From: Bacteroides xylanisolvens XB1A
Lineage (GTDB): Bacteria; Bacteroidota; Bacteroidia; Bacteroidales; Bacteroidaceae
Assembly (NCBI RefSeq): GCF_000210075.1
Contig: NC_021017.1
Coordinates: forward strand, 1,633,557-1,697,556
DNA: 64,000 bases
Reading direction: 5' to 3'
Part shown: piece by piece, positions 1 to 8,198 of the stretch
Layout of the letters: each line of letters starts with the position of its first letter
Numbering within the stretch: position 1 is the stretch's first letter
Program-made: the position numbers and the translations under genes
The notes under the pieces: generated by a model
Told to the model about the DNA's origin: nothing
The model's database searches: none
The model's input: the letters and a program-made list of their open reading frames with translations, nothing else

Positions 1-99
1 GATGTACGCCGTGCCTATCTTGCTTATAGCAAACTGCGTAAACGCAGGAAATCACAGACTCGTATGATTACACGAAGGTTACTTCAGTTATTGGAAAAT
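1..99 (+). mobile_element. transposase-like C-terminal fragment (partial, window edge)
   Basis: Frame 1 is open from the first base. It reads a very basic stretch containing AYLAYSKLRKRRKSQTR followed by MITRRLLQLLE, after which the frame drifts to a stop at about 142. The basic helix followed by RRLLQLL resembles the C-terminal third of IS4/IS5-group transposases, but this is recognition from memory. The element would extend left of the window. It meets the 3' end of the restriction-modification gene on the other strand within about 70-100, so an insertion or rearrangement junction probably lies here. No terminal inverted repeat can be confirmed with so little sequence. Confidence 0.35.
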
Positions 100-3000
100 T
101 CAATACTGCCAACAGATAATCCAAATGATCGCCTGTCATAATATAACAGGCATTGTTCATTACATAATTGTTGGCATCATATGCAAAAGCCATTTGGTTT
201 CCGATTATTTTCCATACAATTTTTGGCTTAGAAAAATCCTCCCAATAACTGATGCTATCTTGTGTTTCAAACCACTCGTTACTAGTTTTCTTTCGGGCTT
301 TTATTTTTTTGCCATTAACAATATGAGTTTCTCCTGTTTGTTCTAAACGCTCTATGCCAATTGACAGAAGATAATTTTTCACCGCAGGATAACTTTCTAT
401 ATCATAATGCCGCGAAGGAAATGTGGCTATAATCCACAAGTCCGCCCATTCATATTCATATCTCTTGATATCCCTGCCACGAAGAATCGGTCGTATAAGT
501 TCAGCCGTCCGAACACGTTCATCTTCTGTTTGACAATTCGCTAGTATCTCATCACGCTTTTCGGTAGAAATGATAAAAGCATCATTGAAACCAGTTTTTA
601 TCCCATAGTTGATTTGGATGTTCCAATCCTTCAAGGGTATTCCCACAGACTCAATCTTCTGCTTGATGCTCTGTTCAATGGGAGACAATATCACCCATGG
701 GATAGAATCTGCAAAGTTACACTTCACGCCTTGTTGCTGCACGAAATCGCTCAAATTATTCAAGCCATTCGAATCTTGTACCAAACAAGCTTGTGTGTTA
801 AAAATATTTGCTGCTTTTTGAGATAAAAGAATATTTGCTTCTACCGTTATTGCATCGAATATTTTTATACCTGCAAAATCTACCAACATAATAGGATTGG
901 TCTTGCTTGCGAAATAACCTCGCAAGGCTTCACCATACCCTGCACGCATCCATTTATTAGACGTGATATAGCAAAGAAAACCATTGGGAGTAAGCAGGTT
1001 CATACCCAACTCATAGAAGAGGCAGTAAATATCACCAGTGCGTGCATAAGTTATGTAACCCATGCATTCTAATACATCGGCACTCTTACCCATAGATTGT
1101 AACTGAATGTAAGGTGGATTGCCAATGATACAGTCAAATCCCAAGAAGTTGCCTTCGGCATCGAGTACTTCTGGAAACTCTATACGCCATTCGAATGCAC
1201 CAAGATAAATTTTGTTGGAGTGTATTTCCTCAAATATATTTTCTAAAGTCGCAATTTCTTTCTTTAAATCGGCAATGCGCTTGTCCGACGCTTTCTTTTC
1301 CTTTTTTGTCGGTTCAAACAGTTGAGGCGCTTGTAAGTTTGCCAACTCAGAGCGGCGTTTGTTCAATCTAACCAATCGTGCATCCCGGCGGTTGATCTCT
1401 GTTTTCAGTTTCGACTTGATTTCTGTTATAAACGTTTCCAAATCCTGCTTTTCGCTTTTACTTTGGGCATTTTTATATTTAGCTACAGCCTCCTTATATT
1501 GGCTGATGCTGATACTAGACTCTCGCAGTACGGTCTGAATACTGTCTGTCAAAGCGAATCGGTGAAGCAAAGAATTTCCACATTTGATGTTAATGTCGAT
1601 ATTTGGTAAGGTTTCTAAATAAGTGTAATTACTTTCAGCCGTATAGTAAGCATTCTTCAACAATTCAATCCACAGTCGTAGGCGGCAAATCTTCACAGAG
1701 TTGGGGTTAATATCAACGCCAAATAAACAGTTCTCAATGATTTGACGCTTCTCCTTGAAAAGAGTTTCCTGCATGCGGCGACTTTCCGCATTGAGTGGGT
1801 TGTAAGCAAATAAATTACCTTCGGTATCGGTAACAATCAGCTCGTCATTTTCAATGGCAAGTTGATAGTCCGCTTTGCGGATACGCTTACCGGTAGCATC
1901 TACCAAAATACCTAATTCGTATTTCAAGAGTATCAGTTCATTGAGAGCAGACACAAGAAAGTGACCCGAACCAACAGCTGGATCACACAGTCGCAAACTG
2001 TTAATTAGTTCATTAGCTTCGACTATATTGTCAATATGGTTGTATAGTTCTATACGGGTGGTACAATTCCAGCCATAATAACCATTAAACTTTTGCAACA
2101 CGGTCTTGGTGATTGCTTCACGGCACATGAACATAGTGATAAAGCCTGGAGTGAATACTGAACCATCCTTGTGACCATTTATTTTCTCGAATATAAGCCC
2201 TAAAACAGAAGCATTGATGAGTGTTTTAGCCTCTTCTTGCACTTCTTCACTGCCTTCGCTCGCAAAGTTATAAGCGTCGAGAAAAGCAAACAAATATTGC
2301 AGGGTGGGTAATGCGTTGACTTGTAGATTGCGTTTTTTATTTCGTAATACGCTACTCGCCAAGACAGGAAGTACCGTACGTTGTGAAAGGCTGTTTATCT
2401 TAATTGTTTTACTTTCCAAATCTGTCACCTCGAAAAGAGAACTGTTAAGATAGGGAACGTAAGCAAAATCACGCATAATGGAGTGTGTGCGGCTGCCCAT
2501 GTCACGTGCAAGCACTTGGAAAAAGAGTGTGTTGAGATCATCATAGTCATGAATCTTAGTTATTGAAAGAAATTTATAGATTGCATCTCCATTGTGGTAT
2601 TTCAACATCTGAGCCTCCAACAGTTTCAAGAAAAGGATACGATTCATCCAAGTAATACACAATTCCATTGCAACATTGAATAACCGTTCCTCATAATCAT
2701 TCCCATACAAACGACCATTTATGTGACGCAAACAATCTTCTGCATCCAGTTGGTTAATAGTATTCTCTAGTAATGAAGCCTCGTCACGCCGTTCCACAGC
2801 TTTGCGTACAATCACGGTTTTATTATTCTCTTTGCGTTCCTCAATACCAATAATGTGTAGCAGCTCAGTGTAGAATCCACGGTTGAGCGAATTGCTGTCA
2901 TTTTGGAACGATAGCTTCAAAAGATGTGTATCGCTGAATATCTTATAAAGTTCGATAAGTTTGCGTGAAGCGCTACTGTCTGTTCTATCAAGCAGGTGTT

Positions 3001-3616
3001 GATAGTCTTGTAAGTTGAAGTAAGTGTATTCAAGGCTATCTTTCACCTCCTCAATATAGGTTGTTGCAATTTCAGTATAGAAGAAATCGGTTTTGTTACT
3101 GGTTTTGCGTCCATCCACAAAGTCTTGAAACTCACGACGTAATTGTTTGTTCTGATAGAATTTGCGTTCAAACTCATGGGCATCAAAAATAAAGAATTCA
3201 TGAATATTAGTAGCGATGAGATATTTAATATCATTGTTCTTCTTATTGACACGTTCTTTAAGATAGTATAGCAATAATTCCTGCAAAGCCTTACGATTAA
3301 GATTGTCATTAGAAATCATCTCACCTTTGTTGGTGGTACTCTTTACTTCAATCAATAACCCTATATTGGACTTGATAGTTTTATCCAATCGGATAGCCAA
3401 ATCAATATCTTCTTCGGGAGCCATGTAGTATGGCTTGTAGAACGTTTCACTCAGAAAATTACGTAAATGTTCTTTTTGCGTGTGTTCTCTTTGCCCATCC
3501 ACAATATTGTCTCTCAATGTGCGAAGGGCATTTTTGAATAAGTCAAAATCTGTTGTTTCAATCGCAACCTGTCTATATGCTTTGTTCAAAACTTGATTCG
3601 GTTTGAGTAGTCCCAT
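68..3616 (-). CDS. type IIG restriction-modification enzyme (nuclease plus N6-adenine methyltransferase)
   Basis: This 1182-aa protein combines restriction and modification in one chain. The N-terminus has a PD-(D/E)XK-like nuclease pattern (EEDIDLAIRLD then LLIEVKS, residues about 67-93). The methyltransferase has motif I, DPAVGSGHF, near residue 550 and catalytic motif IV, NPPY, near residue 830, as in gamma-class N6-adenine enzymes. A lysine/glutamate-rich helical linker lies between them. The C-terminal part should hold the target-recognition domain. It stops soon after YLLAVLN with the tail FPITEVTFV, whereas relatives usually continue for tens of residues, so the 3' end is probably truncated where it meets a transposase-like sequence. 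A -7-like element lies about 30 bp upstream of the start. No separate specificity or restriction subunit is visible nearby. Activity is uncertain if the recognition domain is incomplete. Confidence 0.85.
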   Translation of the reverse strand: MGLLKPNQVLNKAYRQVAIETTDFDLFKNALRTLRDNIVDGQREHTQKEHLRNFLSETFYKPYYMAPEEDIDLAIRLDKTIKSNIGLLIEVKSTTNKGEMISNDNLNRKALQELLLYYLKERVNKKNNDIKYLIATNIHEFFIFDAHEFERKFYQNKQLRREFQDFVDGRKTSNKTDFFYTEIATTYIEEVKDSLEYTYFNLQDYQHLLDRTDSSASRKLIELYKIFSDTHLLKLSFQNDSNSLNRGFYTELLHIIGIEERKENNKTVIVRKAVERRDEASLLENTINQLDAEDCLRHINGRLYGNDYEERLFNVAMELCITWMNRILFLKLLEAQMLKYHNGDAIYKFLSITKIHDYDDLNTLFFQVLARDMGSRTHSIMRDFAYVPYLNSSLFEVTDLESKTIKINSLSQRTVLPVLASSVLRNKKRNLQVNALPTLQYLFAFLDAYNFASEGSEEVQEEAKTLINASVLGLIFEKINGHKDGSVFTPGFITMFMCREAITKTVLQKFNGYYGWNCTTRIELYNHIDNIVEANELINSLRLCDPAVGSGHFLVSALNELILLKYELGILVDATGKRIRKADYQLAIENDELIVTDTEGNLFAYNPLNAESRRMQETLFKEKRQIIENCLFGVDINPNSVKICRLRLWIELLKNAYYTAESNYTYLETLPNIDINIKCGNSLLHRFALTDSIQTVLRESSISISQYKEAVAKYKNAQSKSEKQDLETFITEIKSKLKTEINRRDARLVRLNKRRSELANLQAPQLFEPTKKEKKASDKRIADLKKEIATLENIFEEIHSNKIYLGAFEWRIEFPEVLDAEGNFLGFDCIIGNPPYIQLQSMGKSADVLECMGYITYARTGDIYCLFYELGMNLLTPNGFLCYITSNKWMRAGYGEALRGYFASKTNPIMLVDFAGIKIFDAITVEANILLSQKAANIFNTQACLVQDSNGLNNLSDFVQQQGVKCNFADSIPWVILSPIEQSIKQKIESVGIPLKDWNIQINYGIKTGFNDAFIISTEKRDEILANCQTEDERVRTAELIRPILRGRDIKRYEYEWADLWIIATFPSRHYDIESYPAVKNYLLSIGIERLEQTGETHIVNGKKIKARKKTSNEWFETQDSISYWEDFSKPKIVWKIIGNQMAFAYDANNYVMNNACYIMTGDHLDYLLAVLNFPITEVTFV

Positions 3617-3644
3617 AATGTTTGGTAAATGAGTTAATAAAATA

Positions 3645-3652
3645 CAAAGGTA
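3645..3652 (-). promoter_or_regulatory. candidate promoter of the RM gene
   Basis: TACCTTTG on the minus strand matches the Bacteroides -7 consensus TAnnTTTG. It would start transcription near 3640, about 25 nt before the ATG at 3616. A clear -33 TTTG is not seen. Confidence 0.5.
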
Positions 3653-4157
3653 GTCTAAAAACTTGATAATAAAGAATGAACGTATTGGTTTAACGAAAGT
3701 TTGTTCTACTGCCAGCCATTATCAACAAACAATAGCAGCAGTAGATTTGACATGATTCTACTTATTATATTGTAATAGCCAGCCAAAGTAATCTTTTCAC
3801 ATCCGGATCTATCACAGGTTGGATAAGTTGTTAACCTGAAGGTAACCGACCTGATGGTATAGGAACAGGAAGAAGTCTGTAATCATGGCATTTACCCGGA
3901 TAGAGAAGCCACATTTTTTATTGCCGGACTTCCGGCATTGCCTCATCCATGTGTGAAAAGGAGTTTTTTCTTTCACCACAACGTTCCTTTCACATACCCA
4001 AAGGGGGTAGTGGATCCAGACCTGCTTCGGCTTTCTTTTTCCTTCCCATATGACAAAAACCGACTATCCATGACTATTCCTGCCAGTGTGCCGGTCGTGC
4101 TTGCCTCTCATGGTTTCTTCCCTTATATTCGCACTGATATTTAAACGAGTTGAAAAT
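3653..4157. other. gene-free stretch at the left edge of the GC-rich island
   Basis: No convincing coding sequence was found here. The base composition changes from AT-rich to GC-rich towards 4140. At 3830-3846 there is a 17-bp site GTTAA-CCTGAAG-GTAAC, one base away from the GTTAC-N7-GTAAC pattern found in the inverted repeats at 7.8 and 8.1 kb. A short perfect dyad GCCGGA/TCCGGC lies near 3923. This could be a recombination end of the island, but that is inference. Confidence 0.4.
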
Positions 4158-4481
4158 ATGGAAATATGCTACATCGAGGCCGGTGTCCTTGAGAGGATGC
4201 TGGCGCGCGCCGAGAACCTGTCCGCACGTGTGGACAGATTGTATGAGAGAAACCGCTGTAAGGAACCCGGAGAGTGACTGGACGGCCAGGATGTCTGCCT
4301 GCGCCTTGACATCTCGCCGCGTACCCTGCAGACTCTCCGCGATACCGGACGGCTGGCGTTCACCCGCCTCCAGCGCAAGTTCTATTACAAGCCCGGGGAT
4401 GTGGAGAAGTTGATGGTCTACGTCGGCATCAGACGCAAGGAGAAGGAGGTGAGAGAAAGAAGGAAGAACGGAAACCTTTAA
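4158..4481 (+). pseudogene. MerR-like HTH (excisionase-type) gene with in-frame TGA
   Basis: Translation from ATG 4158 gives a 39-residue helical N-terminus (MEICYIEAGVLERMLARAEN) that stops at TGA 4275-4277. The same frame then continues without interruption to TAA at 4481 and encodes a clear helix-turn-helix module (DGQDVCLRLDISPRTLQTLR, then FYYKPGDVEKLM). The stop sits where relatives of this Bacteroides family usually have Trp, so a TGG to TGA change is the simplest reading. The intact product would be about 107 aa, matching the size of the neighbouring HTH gene. Proteins of this type accompany integrases on Bacteroides mobile elements and are often called excisionase-like. Restart downstream of the stop cannot be excluded. 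Confidence 0.75.
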
Positions 4482-4493
4482 AGAGCGGAAGAG

Positions 4494-4787
4494 ATGGAAG
4501 GCATTATCGACAAGGAGAACGAACGTGTCCGCAGGTTCTTTGCCCTGCTGGACGACATGGAGAAAAAAGTGGAACGTCTTGCCCGTGACAACCGTCCTCC
4601 CTTCAACGGGGAACGGTTCCTGACCGACAGGGAGCTTTCCGGGATGTTGAAGATCAGCCGCAGGTGCCTGCAGGATTACAGGGACCAAGGACGGATTCCC
4701 TATATCCAGCTTGGCGGGAAGATCCTGTACAGGCAGTCGGACATCGAGAGGCTGCTGGAGGAGAACTATCACCCTGCATTGGTATAA
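4494..4787 (+). CDS. small MerR-like helix-turn-helix protein (excisionase-type)
   Basis: This 97-aa protein has a charged helical N-terminus (ENERVRRFFALLDDMEKKVERL) and then an HTH_17-type domain (FLTDRELSGMLKISRRCLQDYR, followed by IPYIQLGGKILYRQSDIERLL). The YIQLGGKILY wing is typical of DNA-binding domains of the excisionase/MerR superfamily. It starts 12 bp after the broken paralogue and has the same GC-rich codon use as the neighbouring recombinases, so it belongs to the island. It probably works as a directionality factor or regulator of the convergent integrase genes, by analogy with other Bacteroides integrative elements. The target is unknown. Confidence 0.8.
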   Translation: MEGIIDKENERVRRFFALLDDMEKKVERLARDNRPPFNGERFLTDRELSGMLKISRRCLQDYRDQGRIPYIQLGGKILYRQSDIERLLEENYHPALV

Positions 4788-4812
4788 TATCGTATTTAAG
4801 TTTAAGGATTGT

Positions 4813-4850
4813 CGCCGGAATTGCATTTACGATTCCGGCGGCAGTTTTTA
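4813..4850. terminator. intrinsic terminator between HTH gene and integrase
   Basis: A 9-bp stem (CGCCGGAAT / ATTCCGGCG, 4813-4821 and 4832-4840) with a 10-nt loop is followed by a T-run on the plus strand. It sits in the convergent gap, so it may serve both directions. Confidence 0.75.
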
Positions 4851-4851
4851 T

Positions 4852-6063
4852 TTAGCCTGCGGCTTCCTTGCCGGCCGCGGGCTTTCTTCTTTCCATCAGC
4901 CGGTTCATGTCCGAGGATATCTTCCGGTCGGTGACCTGGGCGTAGACCTGCGTGCTGTCGATGTTCGTGTGGCCCATCATCCTGGCGATGCTCTCTATCG
5001 GAATACCTGCGGTCAGTGTCAGGGTCCCGAACGAATGCCGGGCCATGTGGTAGGACAGGTTCTCTTTCATGCCTAATGCCACGCCCATTCCATGTACCTC
5101 ATACCAGAGGACGTCGCGGACCGGCAGCGGGAATACCGGCCTGTCGTCATCCGTGGTGTTGTAAAGCTCCAGTATCTGTCCGGCTATGGGATGCAGCGGG
5201 ATGAACGCCTCCACATCCGTTTTGGCGCGGCGGATGCGGATATACCTTCTTCCTTCCGAAGTCGTTCCGATGTGACGGGGATGGAGAGCCCTCGTATCCG
5301 CGTAGGCCAGACCGGTCAGCGAGGAGAAGATGAACGTCCTGCGTGCCAGCTCCATCATCGGGTCGGGCAGCGGGGTTTCCATCATCCGCTTCAGTTCACT
5401 GCGGCTGATATGCCTTAGTTTAGGTGTTTCTTTCCTCTCGTATGCCACGTCCTCTATCGGATTGGCTCTTAGTATTTCCCGGTCCACGGCGATGTAGATG
5501 AGCCGGTTGAGCCAGCACAGGCAGTGGTTCACGTGTCCGTTCCTGTGTCCCAGCTCCTTCTTGAGAAAGACCTTGAACGATTCGGCGAACTCCTCGGTGA
5601 TGTCCGAAAAGGCGATGTCCTTCATCCCGCGGGATTCGATGAACTGCCTGAGGTTGAGCTGGGTGGTCTTCGACTGGCGGTAGGTGGAAGTGGAGTTGAT
5701 CTCCTTGGAGCGGACCCTGAGCCGTTCGCGTTCCACCTCTCCGGCCTGCAGGAGGTATTCCGGTACGGAATTGGCGCCTGACACGGTGGTCTTGAGCAGT
5801 TCGGCCGTGACCACTCCCTGGTTCCTCAGCAGGTTCCCGTACGCCTCTTCCAACCGGCTGCGGAGGGCGGCAAGGCGGTTGTTCTCCCTGGCTGTTTTGA
5901 TTTCACACTTCTTGCTGTCCCAGTCCCCGGGTTTGCAATAGACGCCTGTCGTGACTGCCGATTTCTTTCCGTCGATGCTGATCCGGCAGAGGACGGCGGT
6001 CGTGCCGTCCGATTTCACCTTGTTACGGTTGATGTAGAATAAGAGCTTGAATGTACTGCGCAT
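4852..6063 (-). CDS. tyrosine recombinase (Bacteroides integrative-element integrase)
   Basis: This 403-aa protein begins with an arm-binding-like domain (RSTFKLLFYINRNKVKSDGT), continues with a SAM-like core-binding domain and ends with the catalytic domain. Visible catalytic elements are the H-x-x-R box in YHMARHSFGTL (near residue 340) and the nucleophile Tyr in STQVYAQV (near residue 372). The segment that normally carries the first Arg reads TGLAYADTRAL, without Arg at the usual place; related Bacteroides conjugative-transposon integrases also vary there. It lies 19 bp downstream of a second, frameshifted recombinase on the same strand and converges on the HTH genes. It would mediate integration or excision of the island. 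Substrate sites are not proven. Confidence 0.9.
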   Translation of the reverse strand: MRSTFKLLFYINRNKVKSDGTTAVLCRISIDGKKSAVTTGVYCKPGDWDSKKCEIKTARENNRLAALRSRLEEAYGNLLRNQGVVTAELLKTTVSGANSVPEYLLQAGEVERERLRVRSKEINSTSTYRQSKTTQLNLRQFIESRGMKDIAFSDITEEFAESFKVFLKKELGHRNGHVNHCLCWLNRLIYIAVDREILRANPIEDVAYERKETPKLRHISRSELKRMMETPLPDPMMELARRTFIFSSLTGLAYADTRALHPRHIGTTSEGRRYIRIRRAKTDVEAFIPLHPIAGQILELYNTTDDDRPVFPLPVRDVLWYEVHGMGVALGMKENLSYHMARHSFGTLTLTAGIPIESIARMMGHTNIDSTQVYAQVTDRKISSDMNRLMERRKPAAGKEAAG

Positions 6064-6082
6064 GATAATGATTGTTTAGGGA

Positions 6083-7313
6083 TTAAAGGATAAGTTTCAA
6101 ATCGCGGGTTGCCTCGACGAACCTGTCCATGTCCTCGAACAGCTTCTTCGGGGTTACGCGCGCGTATATCTGGGTGGTCTTTATGTTGGAGTGTCCCAGC
6201 ATTTTGCAGATGGTCTCTATCGGCACTCCCTCCTCGAGCGTGACCAGCGAGGCGAAAGAATGCCGTCCCATGTGGTAGACAAGGTCCTGGCTCAGCCCTG
6301 CCATCAGGCGCAGGGATTTCATATTGGCCCTGAGCGTGTGGTAGTCCTGCGGCGGGAAAAGAGTCTCGCGGGTATCGTCCCGGTATTTCTCAATCAACGC
6401 GACGGCTTCCGGAAGCAGCTTGACACGTCCGAGGTAGTCGGTTTTCTTTCGCTGGTATTTCAGCCAGAGGCTGCCCTCGTCATCCCGGAAGAGGTTCTTC
6501 CGGGTGATGCTTACCGCATCGGCATAGGCGGTGCCGGTGTAACAGGCGAAGAGGAAGAGGTCCCGGGTGATGACATGTGACCTGCGTTTTTCCGGTATCT
6601 CCAGATCACGCAGCTTCTCGAAATTCTCACGGCTGAGTGCTTTCGGTGTTGTCTCCTTCTGCTTGGGCAGCTTGAAGTGGCAGAAATGGTATTTCTCCGA
6701 GTGGCCCTCCTTGTAGGCGATGCGGCAGATCTTTTTCAAGATGGCCAGGTAGCCGCGAAGCGTGTCCACGGCATATCCCTTTTTCCAGAAGGATGAAATC
6801 CTGATAGTCGCGGATGAACTGCTCGTTGAGCTGCCCGAAGACAAGGTCCGGAACCTTGAATTTCGCCTTGATGAATTCGGAAAGCGTGCGGTAGGTGAAG
6901 AGGTAGGTCGAGAGTGTGGTGGGCGCACGGTCCACACCGACACGGGCCTTCATTTCCCCGTTATGCCGGTCGAGAAGTTTGAGCAGGGTCATCTGCATGC
7001 CCGCATTGCCCTGGAACATGTCCCTGACCGCGGCGGCATCGAAATCCCTTTTTCTTTCCATGAGGGAATTGAAGGCCGAGTGTACGGCAAGCAGCAGTCT
7101 TTCTATTTTTTCATTGGTCTCCACCGCTTCCCGGCTCTTGCCGTTCAGCCGGCTCTCACGCGCGTTCCACAGCCCGGGGGTGCAGGAGAGCTTGCAGCTG
7201 AACTGCGCCATCGTGCGGTTGAGGGTGATCCGTCCCATGATCGGGGCTTTGCCGGTCTTGTCCGGCTCGCTCTTTTTCAGGTAGAGCAGCACCTTGAATT
7301 TTTCCACTTTCAT
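6083..7313 (-). pseudogene. tyrosine recombinase gene with single-base frameshift
   Basis: The N-terminal part is read from ATG 7313 (MKVEKFKVLLYLKKSEPD) to about 6780. The C-terminal part is read in another frame from about 6780 to 6083, with the integrase catalytic domain: ACYTGTAYADAV, the H-x-x-R box YHMGRHSFASL and Tyr in TTQIYARVT. The two frames meet inside a homopolymer tract (CCCTTTTT on the plus strand, 6777-6784), where removing one base restores EKGYAVDTLRGYL. The total span of 1231 nt is 3 x 410 + 1, consistent with one extra base. The intact protein would be about 409 aa, like its neighbour. A sequencing error or programmed slippage cannot be excluded, but the needed +1 shift does not fit the usual -1 slippery heptamer. 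Confidence 0.85.
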
Positions 7314-7597
7314 AACGCTCTTTTTTAGGTTGTAAAAATACTCCTTTGAAAAGCGTCCTTTGGCATGCAAAACATTGAGAAACAGTGAATACAAATCCGC
7401 TTTGTTCTTATCGGTAAAAATTCGGTTACCTGCCGTCGTTTCCGAAACAGGCGGCTAACAGTCTGGTAACTGAAACGTCGCAATATTTTGTTTTCTTTTG
7501 CAGGTCTGTCTGTTCTGCAATTCTCGCAAAATGCTTAATTATAAACGTTTTACGTTTAATTATCGTCATTCTGTTTTTTATTGCATTTCTAAATATT

Positions 7598-7795
7598 ACT
7601 TATACGGCTCGGCATACTTGGGCTACAATGGCATATTATTGCGAGATACATCCAGGCATTATTTCAGAGGCGATGGGACATTCATCCATTATCGTCACAG
7701 AGACTTATCTAAAACCTTTTAAGAATAAGAAAATAGATGAAGCGAATGTGACGATTCTATCTTCGCTGAAGAGGAGCTATGTTTGTGGCAAGTAG
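7598..7795 (+). pseudogene. C-terminal remnant of a Tsr-type tyrosine recombinase
   Basis: A frame starting near 7598 reads YTARHTWATMAYYCEIH, then SEAMGHSSIIVTETYLKPF and a short basic tail ending at TAG 7793-7795. It contains the H-x-x-R box (ARHTW), the GHSS turn and the nucleophile Tyr (TETY) of a Bacteroides tyrosine recombinase of the kind that sits beside invertible DNA. Upstream of 7598 the frame turns into non-homologous hydrophobic sequence, and no N-terminal or core-binding domain is present. The GC-rich island ends just to the left, so the gene was probably cut by that insertion. It lies 15 bp from the left arm of an inverted repeat pair. Confidence 0.8.
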
Positions 7796-7810
7796 TTGAT
7801 TGATAGTGCT

Positions 7811-7832
7811 GTTACTTTGTAGGTAACGGGAA
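7811..7832 (+). repeat. left inverted repeat of candidate invertible segment
   Basis: This 22-bp arm contains GTTAC-TTTGTAG-GTAAC and ends in GGGAA. Its perfect reverse complement is at 8089-8110. The internal GTTAC-N7-GTAAC dyad is the shape expected of a tyrosine-recombinase core site with a 7-bp spacer. Confidence 0.85.
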
Positions 7833-8088
7833 GAAAAGACGCTGCAAATATGAGCATATTTCTTAAAACATCCAAACAAAATCGTACATTTTTTCTAATA
7901 AACTACTCAAAATAGGAATAAACACAGAAGAACACGTGGATTCTTTGTCTTAGAGCTTTGTTAACGTCTAAATTTTGCAATAGATTTCCCGCCCCTCTAC
8001 TTTTTCTCATAAGCAGGGGTAAGAAGATTCGTCATATATCGTATTATTTTCTAGTATAGACTACTCTAAAAGAGCAGGCACAAGGGTT

Positions 8089-8110
8089 TTCCCGTTACCT
8101 ACAAAGTAAC
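8089..8110 (-). repeat. right inverted repeat of candidate invertible segment
   Basis: Exact reverse complement of 7811-7832. This copy extends to a longer self-dyad (CCCGTTAC-CTACAAA-GTAACGGG, 8091-8113). Confidence 0.85.
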
Positions 8111-8198
8111 GGGAAGAGGGGGAGTGAAGCGAAATAAATCATGAATTAGTACAAACAAATTTTTTATTTATTAATTGTATAACATTTAATTTACTTTT

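Larger units (their letters stand above)
7811..8110. promoter_or_regulatory. candidate invertible promoter segment
   Basis: A perfect 22-bp inverted repeat bounds 256 bp of AT-rich non-coding DNA, 88 bp upstream of a large lipoprotein gene and next to a recombinase remnant. This matches the known layout of phase-variable promoters in Bacteroides. In the present orientation only weak promoter-like sequence is visible (TTTG at 7944-7947 and an imperfect AAATTTTG at 7970-7977). No exact TAnnTTTG was found on either strand of the segment. The ON/OFF state therefore cannot be assigned from sequence. Confidence 0.7.

Noticed and set aside
4074-4826. 250-codon minus-strand open frame across the HTH genes
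   Set aside because: It covers the two HTH genes and the terminator. GC-rich DNA yields long chance frames and no motif is present.
6777-6784. Programmed -1 ribosomal frameshift in the second recombinase
   Set aside because: The shift needed is +1 and no X-XXY-YYZ heptamer is present. A simple indel is more likely.
7498-7722. 74-codon plus-strand open frame
   Set aside because: Out of frame with the recombinase remnant, which is clearly coding in the neighbouring frame.
7833-8088. Exact promoter within the invertible segment
   Set aside because: No TAnnTTTG in either orientation. Only one-base-off versions exist, so the orientation state is left open.
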